This document shows positions 9,295 to 18,639 of a stretch of DNA of 64,000 bases, piece after piece. The DNA is taken from positions 1,302,001 to 1,366,000 of the forward strand of contig NZ_LT968775.1 in the NCBI RefSeq assembly GCF_900240975.1, given 5' to 3'. Made by a program: the position numbers and the translations under genes. Under the pieces are notes generated by a model. The model worked only from the letters and a program-made list of their open reading frames with translations. It was not told the origin of the DNA and did not search any database. The DNA is from Mycobacterium sp. 4858. Its GTDB lineage: Bacteria; Actinomycetota; Actinomycetes; Mycobacteriales; Mycobacteriaceae. Numbering within the stretch: position 1 is the first letter of the stretch; each line of letters begins with the position of its first letter.

Positions 9295-11217
9295 TCATTG
9301 CTGCTTCCGCGATCGCTTCATCAGCATCGCCGTACCAAACACGCCCCCGCCGATCAGTAACGCCCCGAGCAGGCCTCCGGCGGCCACCCACACCGGCACC
9401 ATATCGCGGGCCGGGGTGGGCTTGGGGATGTTCAGAGGCGCCGAAAGTTGCTGCGGCGGCTTCAACGGCCCCTCGGGCACGTCCCACGTCAGCGCCGCCA
9501 CCGGGTCGACGATGCCGTGGCCGATCTGGTTGTCCACGCCGCGTGCCGGTGCGCGGGCGGTGCGGGTCAACCGGTTGATGACCTGGTAAGCCGACAGCTG
9601 GGGGAACTTGGCGCGAACGAGCGCGGCGACGCCGGACACGATCGCGGCCGAGAAACTGGTGCCGGACGGAACCAGCAGCGTGTTGTCGGGTCCGTCGATC
9701 GCGTTGATGACGCCGTCGTCCCGGGGCGATAGGCCGACAACGTCGGTGCCGGGTGCGGCGATACCCACCCATGGACCTGCCACGCTCGTCGATCCCTGCC
9801 CCTGACCGCCCTGGGTCAACGGGCGGCCGTCTTCGTCGACCGCCCCGGCCGTCAGCACGTAGTCGCTGAACCAGGACGGTGTCACGACCGTGGTGACGGC
9901 GTTCCAGTTGCGAGGATCGTTGGGCTGCAAGGGATCATGCGGCGGGTTCTGCTTGCAGTCCTTCTTGCTGGTGTCGCCTGCCGCCGCCACGATGACGGCG
10001 TTCTTGTCGACCGCCGCGTAGCGCACCGCGGCGCCCAGCGCGCGCTGGTCGATGATGTTGCGGGCGCTCATGCAGGTCACGTCCGAGATGTTGATCACCT
10101 GCGCGCCCATGTTGGCGGCGTGCACGATCGCCCGTGCCATCGTCTGCACGTCATCGATCTTCGCCCGGGTCTGCGGGTCCTCGTCGCCGGTGTAGGCGTC
10201 CTTGAGACCGAACGCCTGGCTGGACTGGCGGATCGCGATGATGTCCACATCCGGGGCGACACCGCTGAACGCGTCGGGACCGGCCGACGGCGCAGGCGGT
10301 GGAGGTGGCGGCGGTGGCGGTGGGTCGAGCGGGCGTGGGTTGTCAACGCGGACCACGTGCCCGCCATGGGAGTAGCTCGGGATCGTCACCGTGCCGTCCG
10401 TGCGGTTGCCCGCGGGAGCCTGCCCGCCGGGTTGCGCCGGTTGAGCGCCGCCCTGCGGTGCCTGCCCACCCTGCGGTGCCTGCCCGCCTTGCGGTGCCTG
10501 CCCGCCTTGCGGTGCCTGCCCACCCTGCGGCGGTCCTGGCGGCGGACCGGCCGGCGCGGGCGGCTGCGGTGGAGGCGCCCCGAACGGTCCGGGAGCGGGC
10601 GGCTCCTCCTGAGGAGTGGGGGGAACCATCGTCACGGTCTGCGGCAGCGGCGACAACGTCACCGTCTGGGGCGGCGGCGCTTTCGGCGGCGGTTCGGTGG
10701 TGGGGATGGTGACCGGCCGGCGCGGCGCAGCCGGCGGCACCCCCGCGCCGTTGGCCGGGGCGGCGCCGATCATCGAGGCCACGATGGTGCCGTGCGCGTC
10801 GCAGTCCGACAACCCGTCACCGCCCATGACGTAGTCACCGCCGGGGATCAGATGCGGAAACCGCGGGTGCGGGCTCACGCCGGTGTCGATGACGGCCACC
10901 TTCACGCCGGCACCGCGGCCGAACTGCCATGCCTCCTGCAGGTTCAGCATGTCCATGTACTTGGGCTGCAGCCGGAAGTCCGTGCCGGGCAGCACCCCGA
11001 CCTCGGTGCAGTAGGAGTTCTGCTTCATCGGCGCCGGCGGCCCGGGCGGACCGTCGGGCGGCACCGCCCCCGGATCGATCGTCGGCGGCGAAATCGCATA
11101 AGCGGGCGGCAAGCCGGCCAATGCTCCTGAGGCGAGCAAGATTGCGGCGAGGGCGGCAGCGGATGCGCGCCCTCGCCACACCTTGCTACTACCGGTAGCG
11201 GATTGCTGCATAGACAT
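9295..11217 (-). CDS. mycP5: Mycosin-5, subtilisin-like protease of ESX-5
   Basis: 640 residues, about 55 longer than the M. tuberculosis orthologue (585 from memory). Order: signal peptide (to PAYA near 41), N-terminal extension wrapping the catalytic domain, catalytic Asp111 (AVIDTGVS), His142 (DAHGTIVAS) and Ser521 (GTSFSAAI), and a C-terminal membrane anchor before KRSRKQQ. Between His142 and residue 310 is the Pro-rich loop typical of MycP5, here lengthened by four copies of PQGGQA. Mycosins stabilise the ESX membrane complex. Two ATGs (11217, 11211) are possible starts; the gene overlaps the end of eccD5 by 29 bp. Confidence 0.96.
   Translation of the reverse strand: MSMQQSATGSSKVWRGRASAAALAAILLASGALAGLPPAYAISPPTIDPGAVPPDGPPGPPAPMKQNSYCTEVGVLPGTDFRLQPKYMDMLNLQEAWQFGRGAGVKVAVIDTGVSPHPRFPHLIPGGDYVMGGDGLSDCDAHGTIVASMIGAAPANGAGVPPAAPRRPVTIPTTEPPPKAPPPQTVTLSPLPQTVTMVPPTPQEEPPAPGPFGAPPPQPPAPAGPPPGPPQGGQAPQGGQAPQGGQAPQGGQAPQGGAQPAQPGGQAPAGNRTDGTVTIPSYSHGGHVVRVDNPRPLDPPPPPPPPPPAPSAGPDAFSGVAPDVDIIAIRQSSQAFGLKDAYTGDEDPQTRAKIDDVQTMARAIVHAANMGAQVINISDVTCMSARNIIDQRALGAAVRYAAVDKNAVIVAAAGDTSKKDCKQNPPHDPLQPNDPRNWNAVTTVVTPSWFSDYVLTAGAVDEDGRPLTQGGQGQGSTSVAGPWVGIAAPGTDVVGLSPRDDGVINAIDGPDNTLLVPSGTSFSAAIVSGVAALVRAKFPQLSAYQVINRLTRTARAPARGVDNQIGHGIVDPVAALTWDVPEGPLKPPQQLSAPLNIPKPTPARDMVPVWVAAGGLLGALLIGGGVFGTAMLMKRSRKQQ
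10453..10533 (-). repeat. 18-bp tandem repeat inside mycP5 (hexapeptide PQGGQA)
   Basis: Four full 18-bp units (10453-10524) and a half unit, differing only at one or two bases. Each encodes one PQGGQA hexapeptide in the protease loop. The 18-bp period keeps frame, so copy number can vary without inactivating the gene. Confidence 0.9.
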
Positions 11218-12700
11218 TCATCAACCACAATGCCAGCGGGAAGATCGGCATCAGGCAGAGGTATTCGATCCATTCCACGAACTTGCGGAACAGCGGGCTG
11301 TAGATGGTGTTGGGCACCACGGCCGCGGAGGTAAGCCCCGCCGCCGGCAGCAGCACCAGAATCGCCGCGCTGATCGACACGGCCAGGGGCGACTGCAACA
11401 CGAGCGCGTACCGCGCCACGACCGCACCGACGATGAGGACGGCGGTGACGGCCAGGGTGATCGCCTGCCAGCGGTCGACGTAGGAGCGTCCGCGCAGCAT
11501 CAGGAACCCGGCGCTGAAGCCGGCCAGCAGCAGCGGCAACCAGCGTTGACCGGTGTGCGGGTCCGACAACGCCGCCAGCGAGACGACCATCAGCACGCCC
11601 AGACCGATCAGCAGACCCGACAGGAAGGAGCGGGCGCGTTCGGCCTGCACCAGGACGTCACGGACGGACGCGGGTCCCTCGAGAACCGGGGGGCCACCGT
11701 CGGAGCGAACCACAGTGGTGGGCAGGTCCGGCCGGGCCTCGAACACCCACCGGCTGGTCGCGGAGGGGAACACCGGCAGCCGGATGCCGGCCAACCGGCG
11801 CGAGAGCGCCGGCGCGGTGTGGTAAACCAGCACGCACACGAGGACGACGCTCGTCAGCAGTGTCACCGCGCTGGTCATGGCGACCATTCGCGCCAGGGCC
11901 GCGATCGCCGTGACCAGGCTGATGGTGATGAGCGCGGTGTACAGCGCCAGCCGGCGCCCGGTGAAACGCACGGCCAGCATCGCGGCGATGGTCAGCACGC
12001 CGAAGCCCAACACCGCGTGCGGGGAACCCACCCCGCCGGGGGGAGCCGCCGCCGCGGCGACCGTGAGGGGCGCCAGGCCGCTCAGCAACAGGATGTCGCC
12101 GACGCGGCGATCCTGGTCGGTGCGCGCCCGCATCAGCAGCATCAACGCGACGCCGAGCACCACCGCGGCGATCACCGCGGAGTACGCCGTCGGAAGCCAG
12201 GAGTTGTGGTGCCACCGGTACCAGAGCAGCAAGCCCGAGGCGGCGGTGACGCCGGCCGCCACCATCGACGCGCCGACCTGGACCGCAACGACCGGGTCGA
12301 TCGCGGCGAACCGTTTGCTCAGGTCCGCCGCCACCGCGGTGGAGATGTGCTCGATGACCTGCGAGCGATGCTCGGTGTCCTGGATGAACCGGATCCACAG
12401 CCGGTCACCGTCGTAGACGTCCTGTTCGGTCAGGGACTGGGTGGCCCGCAGGGGCGTGCCGTCGACCAGGCAGAGCGCCCACCTGCCGCGACCCATGGCC
12501 TCCAACGGCGCCTCGCCGAGCTCCCTGAGCCGGCTGTTGACCACCTTCAGCAGCGGCTCGGTCATCACCGACACCGGGGCGTTGGCGTCCAGCAGGACGC
12601 CGATCTGTACGCCCGCGCCGGCCATAACGCCGACCACGACCGCCCGAGGCTGCGAAACTCCCTCAACGTCAGGCTGTAGCGCTTCAACTACCGCAGTCAT
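11189..12700 (-). CDS. eccD5: ESX-5 membrane channel protein EccD5
   Basis: 503 residues, the length I recall for Rv1795. A cytosolic ubiquitin-like domain (about 1-110, with GVQIGVLLDAN) precedes about eleven membrane helices, as expected of EccD, which forms most of the inner-membrane part of the type VII channel. It starts a run eccD5-mycP5-eccE5-eccA5 with overlaps or gaps below 20 bp. A 266-bp gap separates it from espG5 and contains a small hairpin (12870-12887), so it may have its own promoter or be attenuated relative to the esx genes. Confidence 0.97.
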   Translation of the reverse strand: MTAVVEALQPDVEGVSQPRAVVVGVMAGAGVQIGVLLDANAPVSVMTEPLLKVVNSRLRELGEAPLEAMGRGRWALCLVDGTPLRATQSLTEQDVYDGDRLWIRFIQDTEHRSQVIEHISTAVAADLSKRFAAIDPVVAVQVGASMVAAGVTAASGLLLWYRWHHNSWLPTAYSAVIAAVVLGVALMLLMRARTDQDRRVGDILLLSGLAPLTVAAAAAPPGGVGSPHAVLGFGVLTIAAMLAVRFTGRRLALYTALITISLVTAIAALARMVAMTSAVTLLTSVVLVCVLVYHTAPALSRRLAGIRLPVFPSATSRWVFEARPDLPTTVVRSDGGPPVLEGPASVRDVLVQAERARSFLSGLLIGLGVLMVVSLAALSDPHTGQRWLPLLLAGFSAGFLMLRGRSYVDRWQAITLAVTAVLIVGAVVARYALVLQSPLAVSISAAILVLLPAAGLTSAAVVPNTIYSPLFRKFVEWIEYLCLMPIFPLALWLMNVYAAIRYR

Positions 12701-12869
12701 CGCCCTGAACCCCTTACCGTCGTGAACGTGTTGCCCCGCGCCGCCAGCCGGGCGGGGGTCTGCGCCGGCCCGCTTTCCGGGGCGCTGCGGCCCCCAGGAA
12801 AGTGCAGCTCGACTATTCCGAATTCCATCTACCCCGCCTTGCGATTAATAGCTTTGGTGACGCCGGTTT

Positions 12870-12887
12870 GAGATTTGCTGAAATCTC
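12870..12887. terminator. Small hairpin between espG5 and eccD5
   Basis: Perfect 7-bp inverted repeat GAGATTT / AAATCTC with a GCTG loop, in the 266-bp espG5-eccD5 gap. No T-run follows on the minus strand. It could be a weak terminator or an RNA end that sets the ratio of esx substrates to machinery. Confidence 0.35.
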
Positions 12888-12966
12888 TTAGAGAAGTATG
12901 CCGTGTTGGCATCTCAACCGCATGTTGAGTGCAAAGACATTGGTGAACTTTGTGTTTCGTCGAATG

Positions 12967-13869
12967 TCAGACCCTGCTGTGGGTTTTCCACTCGCCGTAG
13001 GGAAGTGTGTCGAGCACGGTCTTGACGCCCACCTGTACCAATTGCGGGGTCGCCGGGCAGATGGCCAGCCAGGCCTCCCCCGACCCGGCCGTCCGCGCCT
13101 GCTGGTAGAGCGCGATGCGGCCACCGGAACCGTCTTTGAGCGACAGCACCGAGGCGCTGGGGCCCTTCGCGTCGTCCCGGTATTGACGCGCATACACCGC
13201 GACCTCGGCCGCCGGGTCGGAGAGCGCCTGGCCCAGCGCGGCCACAGTGGCGGCGCTGATGCCCATCCGCCGCAGGTCACCGCCGGAGAACACGTTGAAG
13301 CCCGACTCCTGCCACGACTTCGTCGCTTCCAGCATCTCTTCCAGCGGCACGTTCACCGCGTTGATCGCCGCCGGTTCTGCGTGGTGTATCGACTCCAGCG
13401 CGTCCAGGACCAGTGACGCGATCGAGGAGCTGTCGGCGATGGCGACGTCGTCGACGGTGATGTCGCTGCCCACCCGTACCGCGGACACCCAGTGCTGGCC
13501 GCGACGCGCCAGCACCACCCGGAACTCATTGTCGGGGATGTCACGTGACCCGGGCGGCTGGTTCTCGTCGTCCACCACGCCGTAGAGCAGCTTGCCCCGG
13601 GACAGCAGGGCGATGACCTCGAGGTCCGGCGCGGCGAGCACCCTCATCCGGGCGGCCACCTGCTCGTTCACCTGATCGTTCTCGACGATGCCCTGCTCGC
13701 GCATCACCGCCATGCCGGGATGCTCGTTGAGCCAGTCGCTCGAATCGGTCGAAACATATGGCCGGCACCGCAGCTCCGGGGCGACGTGCCGAATGTCCAG
13801 AAGGGCCTGGAGCATCCAGAAACCGTCGACGTTAACGGTGATGTCAGTGCGGGCGGTCTGTTGGTCCAT
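12967..13869 (-). CDS. espG5: ESX-5 substrate chaperone EspG5
   Basis: 300 residues from the ATG at 13869, which a GAGGT box precedes; the TTG one codon earlier is unlikely. Length equals M. tuberculosis EspG5 (Rv1794) from memory. EspG5 is a cytosolic chaperone that binds the tip of PPE proteins in PE-PPE heterodimers and keeps them soluble for ESX-5 export. It follows esxN by about 87 bp and is probably cotranscribed with PE-esxM-esxN. Confidence 0.96.
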   Translation of the reverse strand: MDQQTARTDITVNVDGFWMLQALLDIRHVAPELRCRPYVSTDSSDWLNEHPGMAVMREQGIVENDQVNEQVAARMRVLAAPDLEVIALLSRGKLLYGVVDDENQPPGSRDIPDNEFRVVLARRGQHWVSAVRVGSDITVDDVAIADSSSIASLVLDALESIHHAEPAAINAVNVPLEEMLEATKSWQESGFNVFSGGDLRRMGISAATVAALGQALSDPAAEVAVYARQYRDDAKGPSASVLSLKDGSGGRIALYQQARTAGSGEAWLAICPATPQLVQVGVKTVLDTLPYGEWKTHSRV

Positions 13870-13956
13870 CAATACCTCGAGGGTTCAAAGTGCACGATAA
13901 CCGCAGGACGCGGCAGCACACCGACGTGTGGTGTGCTGCCGCGCCTGAAGTTGGGG

Positions 13957-14241
13957 TTAGGCCCAGCTGGACCCAACGGCGCTGTCGGTGCTGGCCATGT
14001 TGCTGCCGGCGCTCTGCACCTTCTGGCCGTGGGCGTTGGCCTGCTCGTAGATCACCTGGAAGTTGCGACCCAACTGGGTGATGAACTCCTGGCAGGCCAC
14101 CGAACCGGCACCGCCCCAGAAGTCACCCGCAGCAAGCACATCGCGAACGATGGCCTGGTGCTCAGCCTCCAGAGACGCGGCCTGGGCCCGGATCAAGGCA
14201 CCGTGGGCGTCGACATCGCCGAACTGGTAATTGATTGTCAT
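13957..14241 (-). CDS. esxN: WXG100 secreted protein EsxN
   Basis: 94 residues, helix-turn-helix WXG100 protein with the turn AGDFWGGAGS and the family start MTINYQFGDVDAHG. It forms a heterodimer with EsxM and is exported by ESX-5. AGGAGA precedes the ATG. A decayed relative lies at 5664-5936. It belongs to the EsxI/L/N/O/V group (Mtb9.9), strongly recognised by T cells in tuberculosis. Confidence 0.97.
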   Translation of the reverse strand: MTINYQFGDVDAHGALIRAQAASLEAEHQAIVRDVLAAGDFWGGAGSVACQEFITQLGRNFQVIYEQANAHGQKVQSAGSNMASTDSAVGSSWA

Positions 14242-14288
14242 AACGGTCTCCTAATGTCTGGAATGGTACGCAGCCGCGGTTTTTAGCG

Positions 14289-14585
14289 CTAGCTGCTGAG
14301 GATTTGCTGCGAAGCCTGCTCTTGCTGCTCGTAGTTGTTCGCGTCGCGGATCAGCCCGTCGCGCACCCCGTGGAGCATGTTGACGATGTTGCGGAAGGCC
14401 TGGTTGACCTGACCCATGGTGTCGTACGAGGTGGCCTGCGCCTGACCGCTCCAGCCCGAGCCGGCGATGTTCATCGACGACGCCCACATCTTGCGGGCCT
14501 CGTCCTCGACGGTCTGGGCGTGGACCTCGAAGCGGCCCGCCATCGCCCGCATTTCGTGCGGGTCGGTCATGAAACGTGTTGCCAT
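14289..14585 (-). CDS. esxM: WXG100 secreted protein EsxM
   Basis: 98 residues with the WSG turn (GSGWSGQAQ) and a C-terminal YEQQE that fits the YxxxD/E type VII secretion signal; EsxN has none, so EsxM would carry the export signal of the pair. AAAGGAGA precedes the ATG. The gene is 47 bp upstream of esxN, in the standard esxM-esxN order. Confidence 0.97.
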   Translation of the reverse strand: MATRFMTDPHEMRAMAGRFEVHAQTVEDEARKMWASSMNIAGSGWSGQAQATSYDTMGQVNQAFRNIVNMLHGVRDGLIRDANNYEQQEQASQQILSS

Positions 14586-14877
14586 GTTGGCTGTCTCCTT
14601 TTATTGCGTGAGTACTCAGATACTTGCGGTGATTACGACGATGGCCGGACCGGTTACGCGCTGGCGAACCGCCGAGCCGAATACAAAAGGATGATCCCCC
14701 CTTCCCGTCAGCCGGCGGCCACCGGTCGCTGTAACACGGTGAGACGGACGTCAAACCCGAACTCCGGCGTTTGAGTTGTCCGGCCGTCAGCCCCCGAGAT
14801 CATCGGTAGCTGGGCGGTCAGGCGGCGGAAGACCACGTCGATGACGTCCGGTCCCAACCATCCAACCGCCGGTCCGA

Positions 14878-15177
14878 TCAGCCCGCAGCAGCTGCGTTGG
14901 CCGCCTCGGTTGCAGCGTAAGAGCCCGAGCTCATCGACAGAGTGTTCACGAACGCCTCGTGAATGGCGGCCGCCTGAGCGCTGACCGCCTGGTACATCTG
15001 CGCGTGCGCTGCGAACTGCGCCGCCGTCAGCGCCGACACCTCGTCCGCCGCCGCCGGAACCACTCCGGTCGTGGGGGCGGCTGCAGCCGCGTTCTGAGCG
15101 CTCAGCGTTGAGCCGATGGCCTGCAGGTTTCCGGCCGCCGCAGCCAAAGCCTCAGGCTGTGTGGTCACGAAAGACAT
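14878..15177 (-). CDS. PE family protein (PE19-like)
   Basis: 99 residues, a stand-alone PE domain: start [16 protein letters not shown], Pro-Glu at 8-9, and a C-terminal YAATE fitting the YxxxD/E secretion signal. It is nearly the twin of the PE gene at 19871-20170. By order (PPE, PE, esxM, esxN, espG5) it corresponds to M. tuberculosis PE19. PE proteins pair with PPE proteins and are exported by ESX-5. A separate promoter region lies upstream. Confidence 0.93.
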   Translation of the reverse strand: MSFVTTQPEALAAAAGNLQAIGSTLSAQNAAAAAPTTGVVPAAADEVSALTAAQFAAHAQMYQAVSAQAAAIHEAFVNTLSMSSGSYAATEAANAAAAG

Positions 15178-15206
15178 GCTTGATCCCTCCTAAGTTCAAT
15201 CCCCGA

Positions 15207-15294
15207 CTCTGCAGAGAGTAGATGACGGCGGCCCTTCAAGCTCTTTCGGAAGCCGCCTGTTTGCAACTGTTCACGTGACGGTACGACGAATTCA
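15207..15294 (-). promoter_or_regulatory. Promoter of the PE-esxM-esxN-espG5 unit with RegX3-like direct repeats (site A)
   Basis: The 420-bp gap 15178-15597 holds no gene. On the minus strand a TANNNT -10 hexamer (TACTCT, 15220-15215) lies about 40 bp before the PE start. Two half-sites stand upstream: TGTTCA on the plus strand at 15268-15273 and a degenerate AATTCA exactly 21 bp further (15289-15294). In M. tuberculosis RegX3 is reported, from memory, to bind between ppe27 and pe19, which is this position. The remainder of the gap shows only a GC-rich imperfect hairpin near 15478-15504. Confidence 0.55.
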
Positions 15295-15595
15295 TTTTTG
15301 GTAACGCCACAGTAACAGCGTCCGGCCCGGCTCGCCTCCCTTTCAGCTTCGTCACAGCAAACTGTGACGGAGTCGTTGGAGAAAGACCCTGGTCGACGTC
15401 TGCCGGGGTGCTGCCGCAGGGCAGGCCCCTTAAAAATCCGATTGTCATTATTTCCCTACGATCCGCTAGCAACCGGTGGACCGCCCGCCTGCGGTGGTCC
15501 CGGGTACACCGCAACCGGCCTGCGGCCGCGGAGTCTCCACCCGTAGCCGACCCCCTCTGTTAACCCGTAGGTCATGTTGGCGAGCGACCGGCACT

Positions 15596-16062
15596 GGTTA
15601 TCCGGCGAAGGGGGGTCGGGCCATGACGGTGGGGCGGAACCCGTATCGGGGTCCGGCCCCGGCGTGGGTGCCGCTGCCGATGCCGGCCAGGGGCATGCCA
15701 CCGAGCAGGTTGCCCGGTCCCGCAGCCCCCTCGGGGGCGGCGCTGATGGCGCTGACCGGGATGGCCGAGTGGGTCATCGCGGGGATCGCCGGGCCGCCCG
15801 TCCAGGCCACCGGCACCGACAGCTTGCCGCCGATGGAGGCCGCACCGCCGATGGCCGCCGCCGGGTGCACCGCGCCGGCGCCACCGCCGAGCAGACCACC
15901 CAGCCCGCCCAGGCCGGGCAGGGCCTTGGCCGCCGCCGGGGCCGCGCCGCCGATCACGCCCAGAGTCTTGGCCATCTGCACACCGAAGTTACCCATACCG
16001 ACACTGAAATACGGCAGACCCTCGGTGTTATAGAACAAGCTGGCGAACGGGCTGTAGCCATT
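15596..16062. repeat. Segmental repeat copy 1 (PPE 3' part)
   Basis: About 467 bp nearly identical to 18640-19106, with fewer than about ten differences by eye. It covers the last ~150 codons of the PPE gene plus two bases past the stop. The middle of the two genes is much more diverged, which points to gene conversion rather than a young duplication. Confidence 0.9.
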
Positions 16063-16830
16063 GATCGCGCTGCCCAGGCTGGTGGGCAAACTGGTCTGGC
16101 CGGTCAACAGGTACCAGATGTAGCTGAACGGATCCTGGGTCGCCTGCGTGGCGGCGGTGGTCGTCGCATTGGTCGTCGCGTTGGTCGTCGCCTGCGTAGT
16201 GGGCTGAGCCAACGACTGCAAGACCTTCGACGTGTTGGTCGCCGTCGAGTTGGTCGTCGCGCTGGTGACCGCGGCGCTCTGAGTGGCCGGGGCGGTGTCG
16301 TTGGAGATCTTCGGGGGGGCGCTGAACTGCGTCACCTTGGTCGCCGTCGCCGACTGACCCGCATAGCTGTACATCGCGCTGGCATCCTGCGCCCACATCT
16401 GGCCGTACTGGGCTTCCAGCTGGGTGATCGCGGGGGTGTTCTGCCCCAACACATTGGTCGAGATCAGCTGCATCGTCTCGGCGCGGTTGGCCGCGATCAG
16501 CGGCGGTGGCACCGACGCAGCCAGCGCGGTCTCGTAAGCCGCCGCCGCCGCCTGAGCCTGGGTGGCCGCCTCCTCGGCCTGCGCGGCCGTCGTCGTCATC
16601 CACGTCACATACGGCTGGACCGCGGCGGCCATCGACGCCGACGCCGGCCCCAGCCAGTCCTCACTGTTGAGCGCGGTGATCAGCTTCTCATAGCCCAATG
16701 CCGCCGAGTTCAGCTCCGCCGCCAGCGCATTCCACGCCGACGCCGCGGTCATCAACGACCCCGACCCCGGACCGGCATAGATCCGCGCCGAATTGACCTC
16801 CGGCGGTAACGCCCCGAAATCCAACATCAT
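15598..16830 (-). CDS. PPE-SVP family protein (PPE27-like; duplicated copy)
   Basis: 410 residues. It starts [25 protein letters not shown] precedes, with better spacing to the second ATG (16827). The PPE domain (1-180) has WLG and [14 protein letters not shown]; then an Asn/Ala/Thr-rich linker containing a 12-bp tandem repeat (about 16157-16192), SVPVAW, and a tail ending RPPFAG. The first and last parts are nearly identical to the PPE gene at 18642-19862 while the linkers differ. The base string just upstream of its start (TTTAACT reading plus) matches the end of the PE gene before the other copy, a trace of duplication from a PE-PPE unit. Confidence 0.92.
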   Translation of the reverse strand: MMLDFGALPPEVNSARIYAGPGSGSLMTAASAWNALAAELNSAALGYEKLITALNSEDWLGPASASMAAAVQPYVTWMTTTAAQAEEAATQAQAAAAAYETALAASVPPPLIAANRAETMQLISTNVLGQNTPAITQLEAQYGQMWAQDASAMYSYAGQSATATKVTQFSAPPKISNDTAPATQSAAVTSATTNSTATNTSKVLQSLAQPTTQATTNATTNATTTAATQATQDPFSYIWYLLTGQTSLPTSLGSAINGYSPFASLFYNTEGLPYFSVGMGNFGVQMAKTLGVIGGAAPAAAKALPGLGGLGGLLGGGAGAVHPAAAIGGAASIGGKLSVPVAWTGGPAIPAMTHSAIPVSAISAAPEGAAGPGNLLGGMPLAGIGSGTHAGAGPRYGFRPTVMARPPFAG

Positions 16831-16938
16831 TGACTCCTTTAACTGGTTGTGCGGCGTGGCTCGGGTCTTGATTTGACGAAAATGCGGTTGCGGCGAGCCG
16901 CCCGGCACCCAATCCCAGCTGCGTTCATTCCCGGCCCC

Positions 16939-18180
16939 CTACCCGGCCGATGGTGGGCGTGTGAGCACGCTGTAGCGGAAGCCGTACTTGTGCGAGTAGC
17001 CCGCGGCGGCGGTGCGCCGGCCGATGGCGCCGGTCGGCACACCGCGCAGCAGGGCGTTGCCGGGTGGGGTGGTCGCCGAAACGGCCGCCTGCGCCGGGAT
17101 GGCCTCGGCGCCGGCGGCATCGGCCGGGCCGACCGCGGAGGTCAGCGTGGCCCACTGCTGGGGCACGGACAGCGCCCCGACGTGAGAGGCCGTTCCGGCC
17201 CCTGCCGATACCGCTCCGCCGCCGATGCTGCCCAGGTTGCCCAGCCCCAGTTGGGCGAACTGCGGCGTCGGGAACCACGCACCACCGGCACCCGCCGTCG
17301 CACCGCCGGGACCGAACGTCAGTTGCTGGCCCATCGACCAGCCGAAGTTGGCCAGACCGTTCGACTGATACAAGAGGGACGAGGTCTGTTTCAGAACCGT
17401 GGTGTAGTTAGCGGGCGTGAGCGACCACCAGTTCGTCGGACTCGGAAGGACGTCTTGCAGACTGGCGCCGGTTGTGGTCGGTGCGGTAGCGGCGGCCGTG
17501 ACTTGCTGCGTCGCTTGCGAGGTGGTGGTGGCCGACAGCACCTGCGGGATGGAAAGCTGCGACGACGCGTTGGCGGCGGTCTGAGCGGCGTCGCCCGCCG
17601 GCTGCTCGACGGCCTGGGCCACCGCTGATCCCTGGTTGGCCAGTCCATCCGGGTTGGTGGTACTCGGCGGGGGGTCAAAGGGAGCCAGCGTCGTGACCGT
17701 CACCGAGGCCGCCGCATAGCCATACATCGCCGCCGCGTCCTGAGCCCACATCTCCGCGTATTCAGCCTCCGTGGCCGCGATCGCCGCGCTGTTCTGCCCG
17801 AAGAAGTTCGTCGCGATCAACGTCGCCAACAGAGTTCGATTCGCCGTGATCACCGGAGGCGGCACCGTCATCGCAAACGCTGCCTCGAAAGCGGCCGCCG
17901 CGGCCCGGCCCTGACCAGCCGTGTCCTCCGCCAGCGCTGCTACCGCACTCAACCAACTCGCGTACGGCAGCACCGCCGACAACATCGACGAGGACGCCGG
18001 CCCCGCCCACGGGCCGTCGGTCAGTTCCGAAATCACCGAGCCGTAGCCGCTGGCGGCGGTCGCGACCTCCGCGGCGACCTCGTCCCACGCCGCCGCCGCA
18101 GCCATCATCGGCCCCGAGCCCGGACCCGCATAAATGCGACCGGAGTTGACCTCCGGCGGTAGCGCCCCGAAGTCGAACAC
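16939..18180 (-). CDS. PPE-SVP family protein (PPE26-like)
   Basis: 413 residues, start GTG ([17 protein letters not shown]), PPE domain with WAG and [13 protein letters not shown], Thr/Ala linker, SVPQQWATL and ending RPPSAG. It is a paralogue of the PPE at 20338-21576. The GTG has no good Shine-Dalgarno. Instead an ATG ORF of eight codons (MSFESGGP, from 18207) with a GGGGGAA box ends in TAA directly before the GTG, so its translation may depend on reinitiation. It is flanked by the two copies of the other PPE type. Confidence 0.9.
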   Translation of the reverse strand: MFDFGALPPEVNSGRIYAGPGSGPMMAAAAAWDEVAAEVATAASGYGSVISELTDGPWAGPASSSMLSAVLPYASWLSAVAALAEDTAGQGRAAAAAFEAAFAMTVPPPVITANRTLLATLIATNFFGQNSAAIAATEAEYAEMWAQDAAAMYGYAAASVTVTTLAPFDPPPSTTNPDGLANQGSAVAQAVEQPAGDAAQTAANASSQLSIPQVLSATTTSQATQQVTAAATAPTTTGASLQDVLPSPTNWWSLTPANYTTVLKQTSSLLYQSNGLANFGWSMGQQLTFGPGGATAGAGGAWFPTPQFAQLGLGNLGSIGGGAVSAGAGTASHVGALSVPQQWATLTSAVGPADAAGAEAIPAQAAVSATTPPGNALLRGVPTGAIGRRTAAAGYSHKYGFRYSVLTRPPSAG

Positions 18181-18224
18181 TTACGGACCGCCCGACTCGA
18201 ACGACATCTATTCCCCCGCAATTG

Positions 18225-18267
18225 GCCTTCGTGGATGGCTTCAAGCAATTTGCTTGGTTGCGAAGGC
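18225..18267. promoter_or_regulatory. Long palindromic element upstream of the PPE26-like gene
   Basis: A perfect 15-bp palindrome CAAGCAA-T-TTGCTTG (18242-18256) is enclosed by outer arms GCCTTCG (18225-18231) and CGAAGGC (18261-18267). It lies about 45-90 bp before the GTG at 18180. It could be an operator dyad or a leader RNA hairpin. Confidence 0.45.
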
Positions 18268-18579
18268 TAGATCGCCGCGAGGCCTCGTCGCTCGCGGCGA
18301 CCTCGGTCGGCCGGAGGAAAGCCAACTCGTCGACCGCAGTTTCTGGCCAGCCGCACGGGCCCCGGCGGTTCGCGCTCATGTCATGGGTTCACGGGCACTA
18401 CCTGCATGAACGCCGCATTGGTTCGATCGCCCTATAGGGGTTGGGCCTGGGCAAGCCGGCCGGGACTAACGCGGAGTATCTGTTAAAAATCCGGCCGCAG
18501 AAAACCTTGCGACGAAAGGGGGCCGCCCGGTGCGGGACGGCAAGGCCAGCCACGGCCGTTGCCGTCGGCGGCCGAACGC

Positions 18580-18627
18580 CGAAAGACGCTTTAGCGCTGC
18601 ACTTTTCGCGCGCTAAAGCGTCTTTCG
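18580..18627. repeat. 18-bp perfect inverted repeat after a PPE gene
   Basis: Arms 18580-18597 and 18610-18627 pair perfectly over 18 bp around a 12-base loop; each arm also contains its own small dyad (CGCTTTAGCG). It stands 15 bp past the stop of the PPE gene at 18642. No T-run follows, so it is either a mycobacterial-style terminator without U-tail or a REP-like mobile palindrome. The rest of the 461-bp gap 18181-18641 shows no gene. Confidence 0.7.
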
Positions 18628-18639
18628 CGTGCTGCGGAC

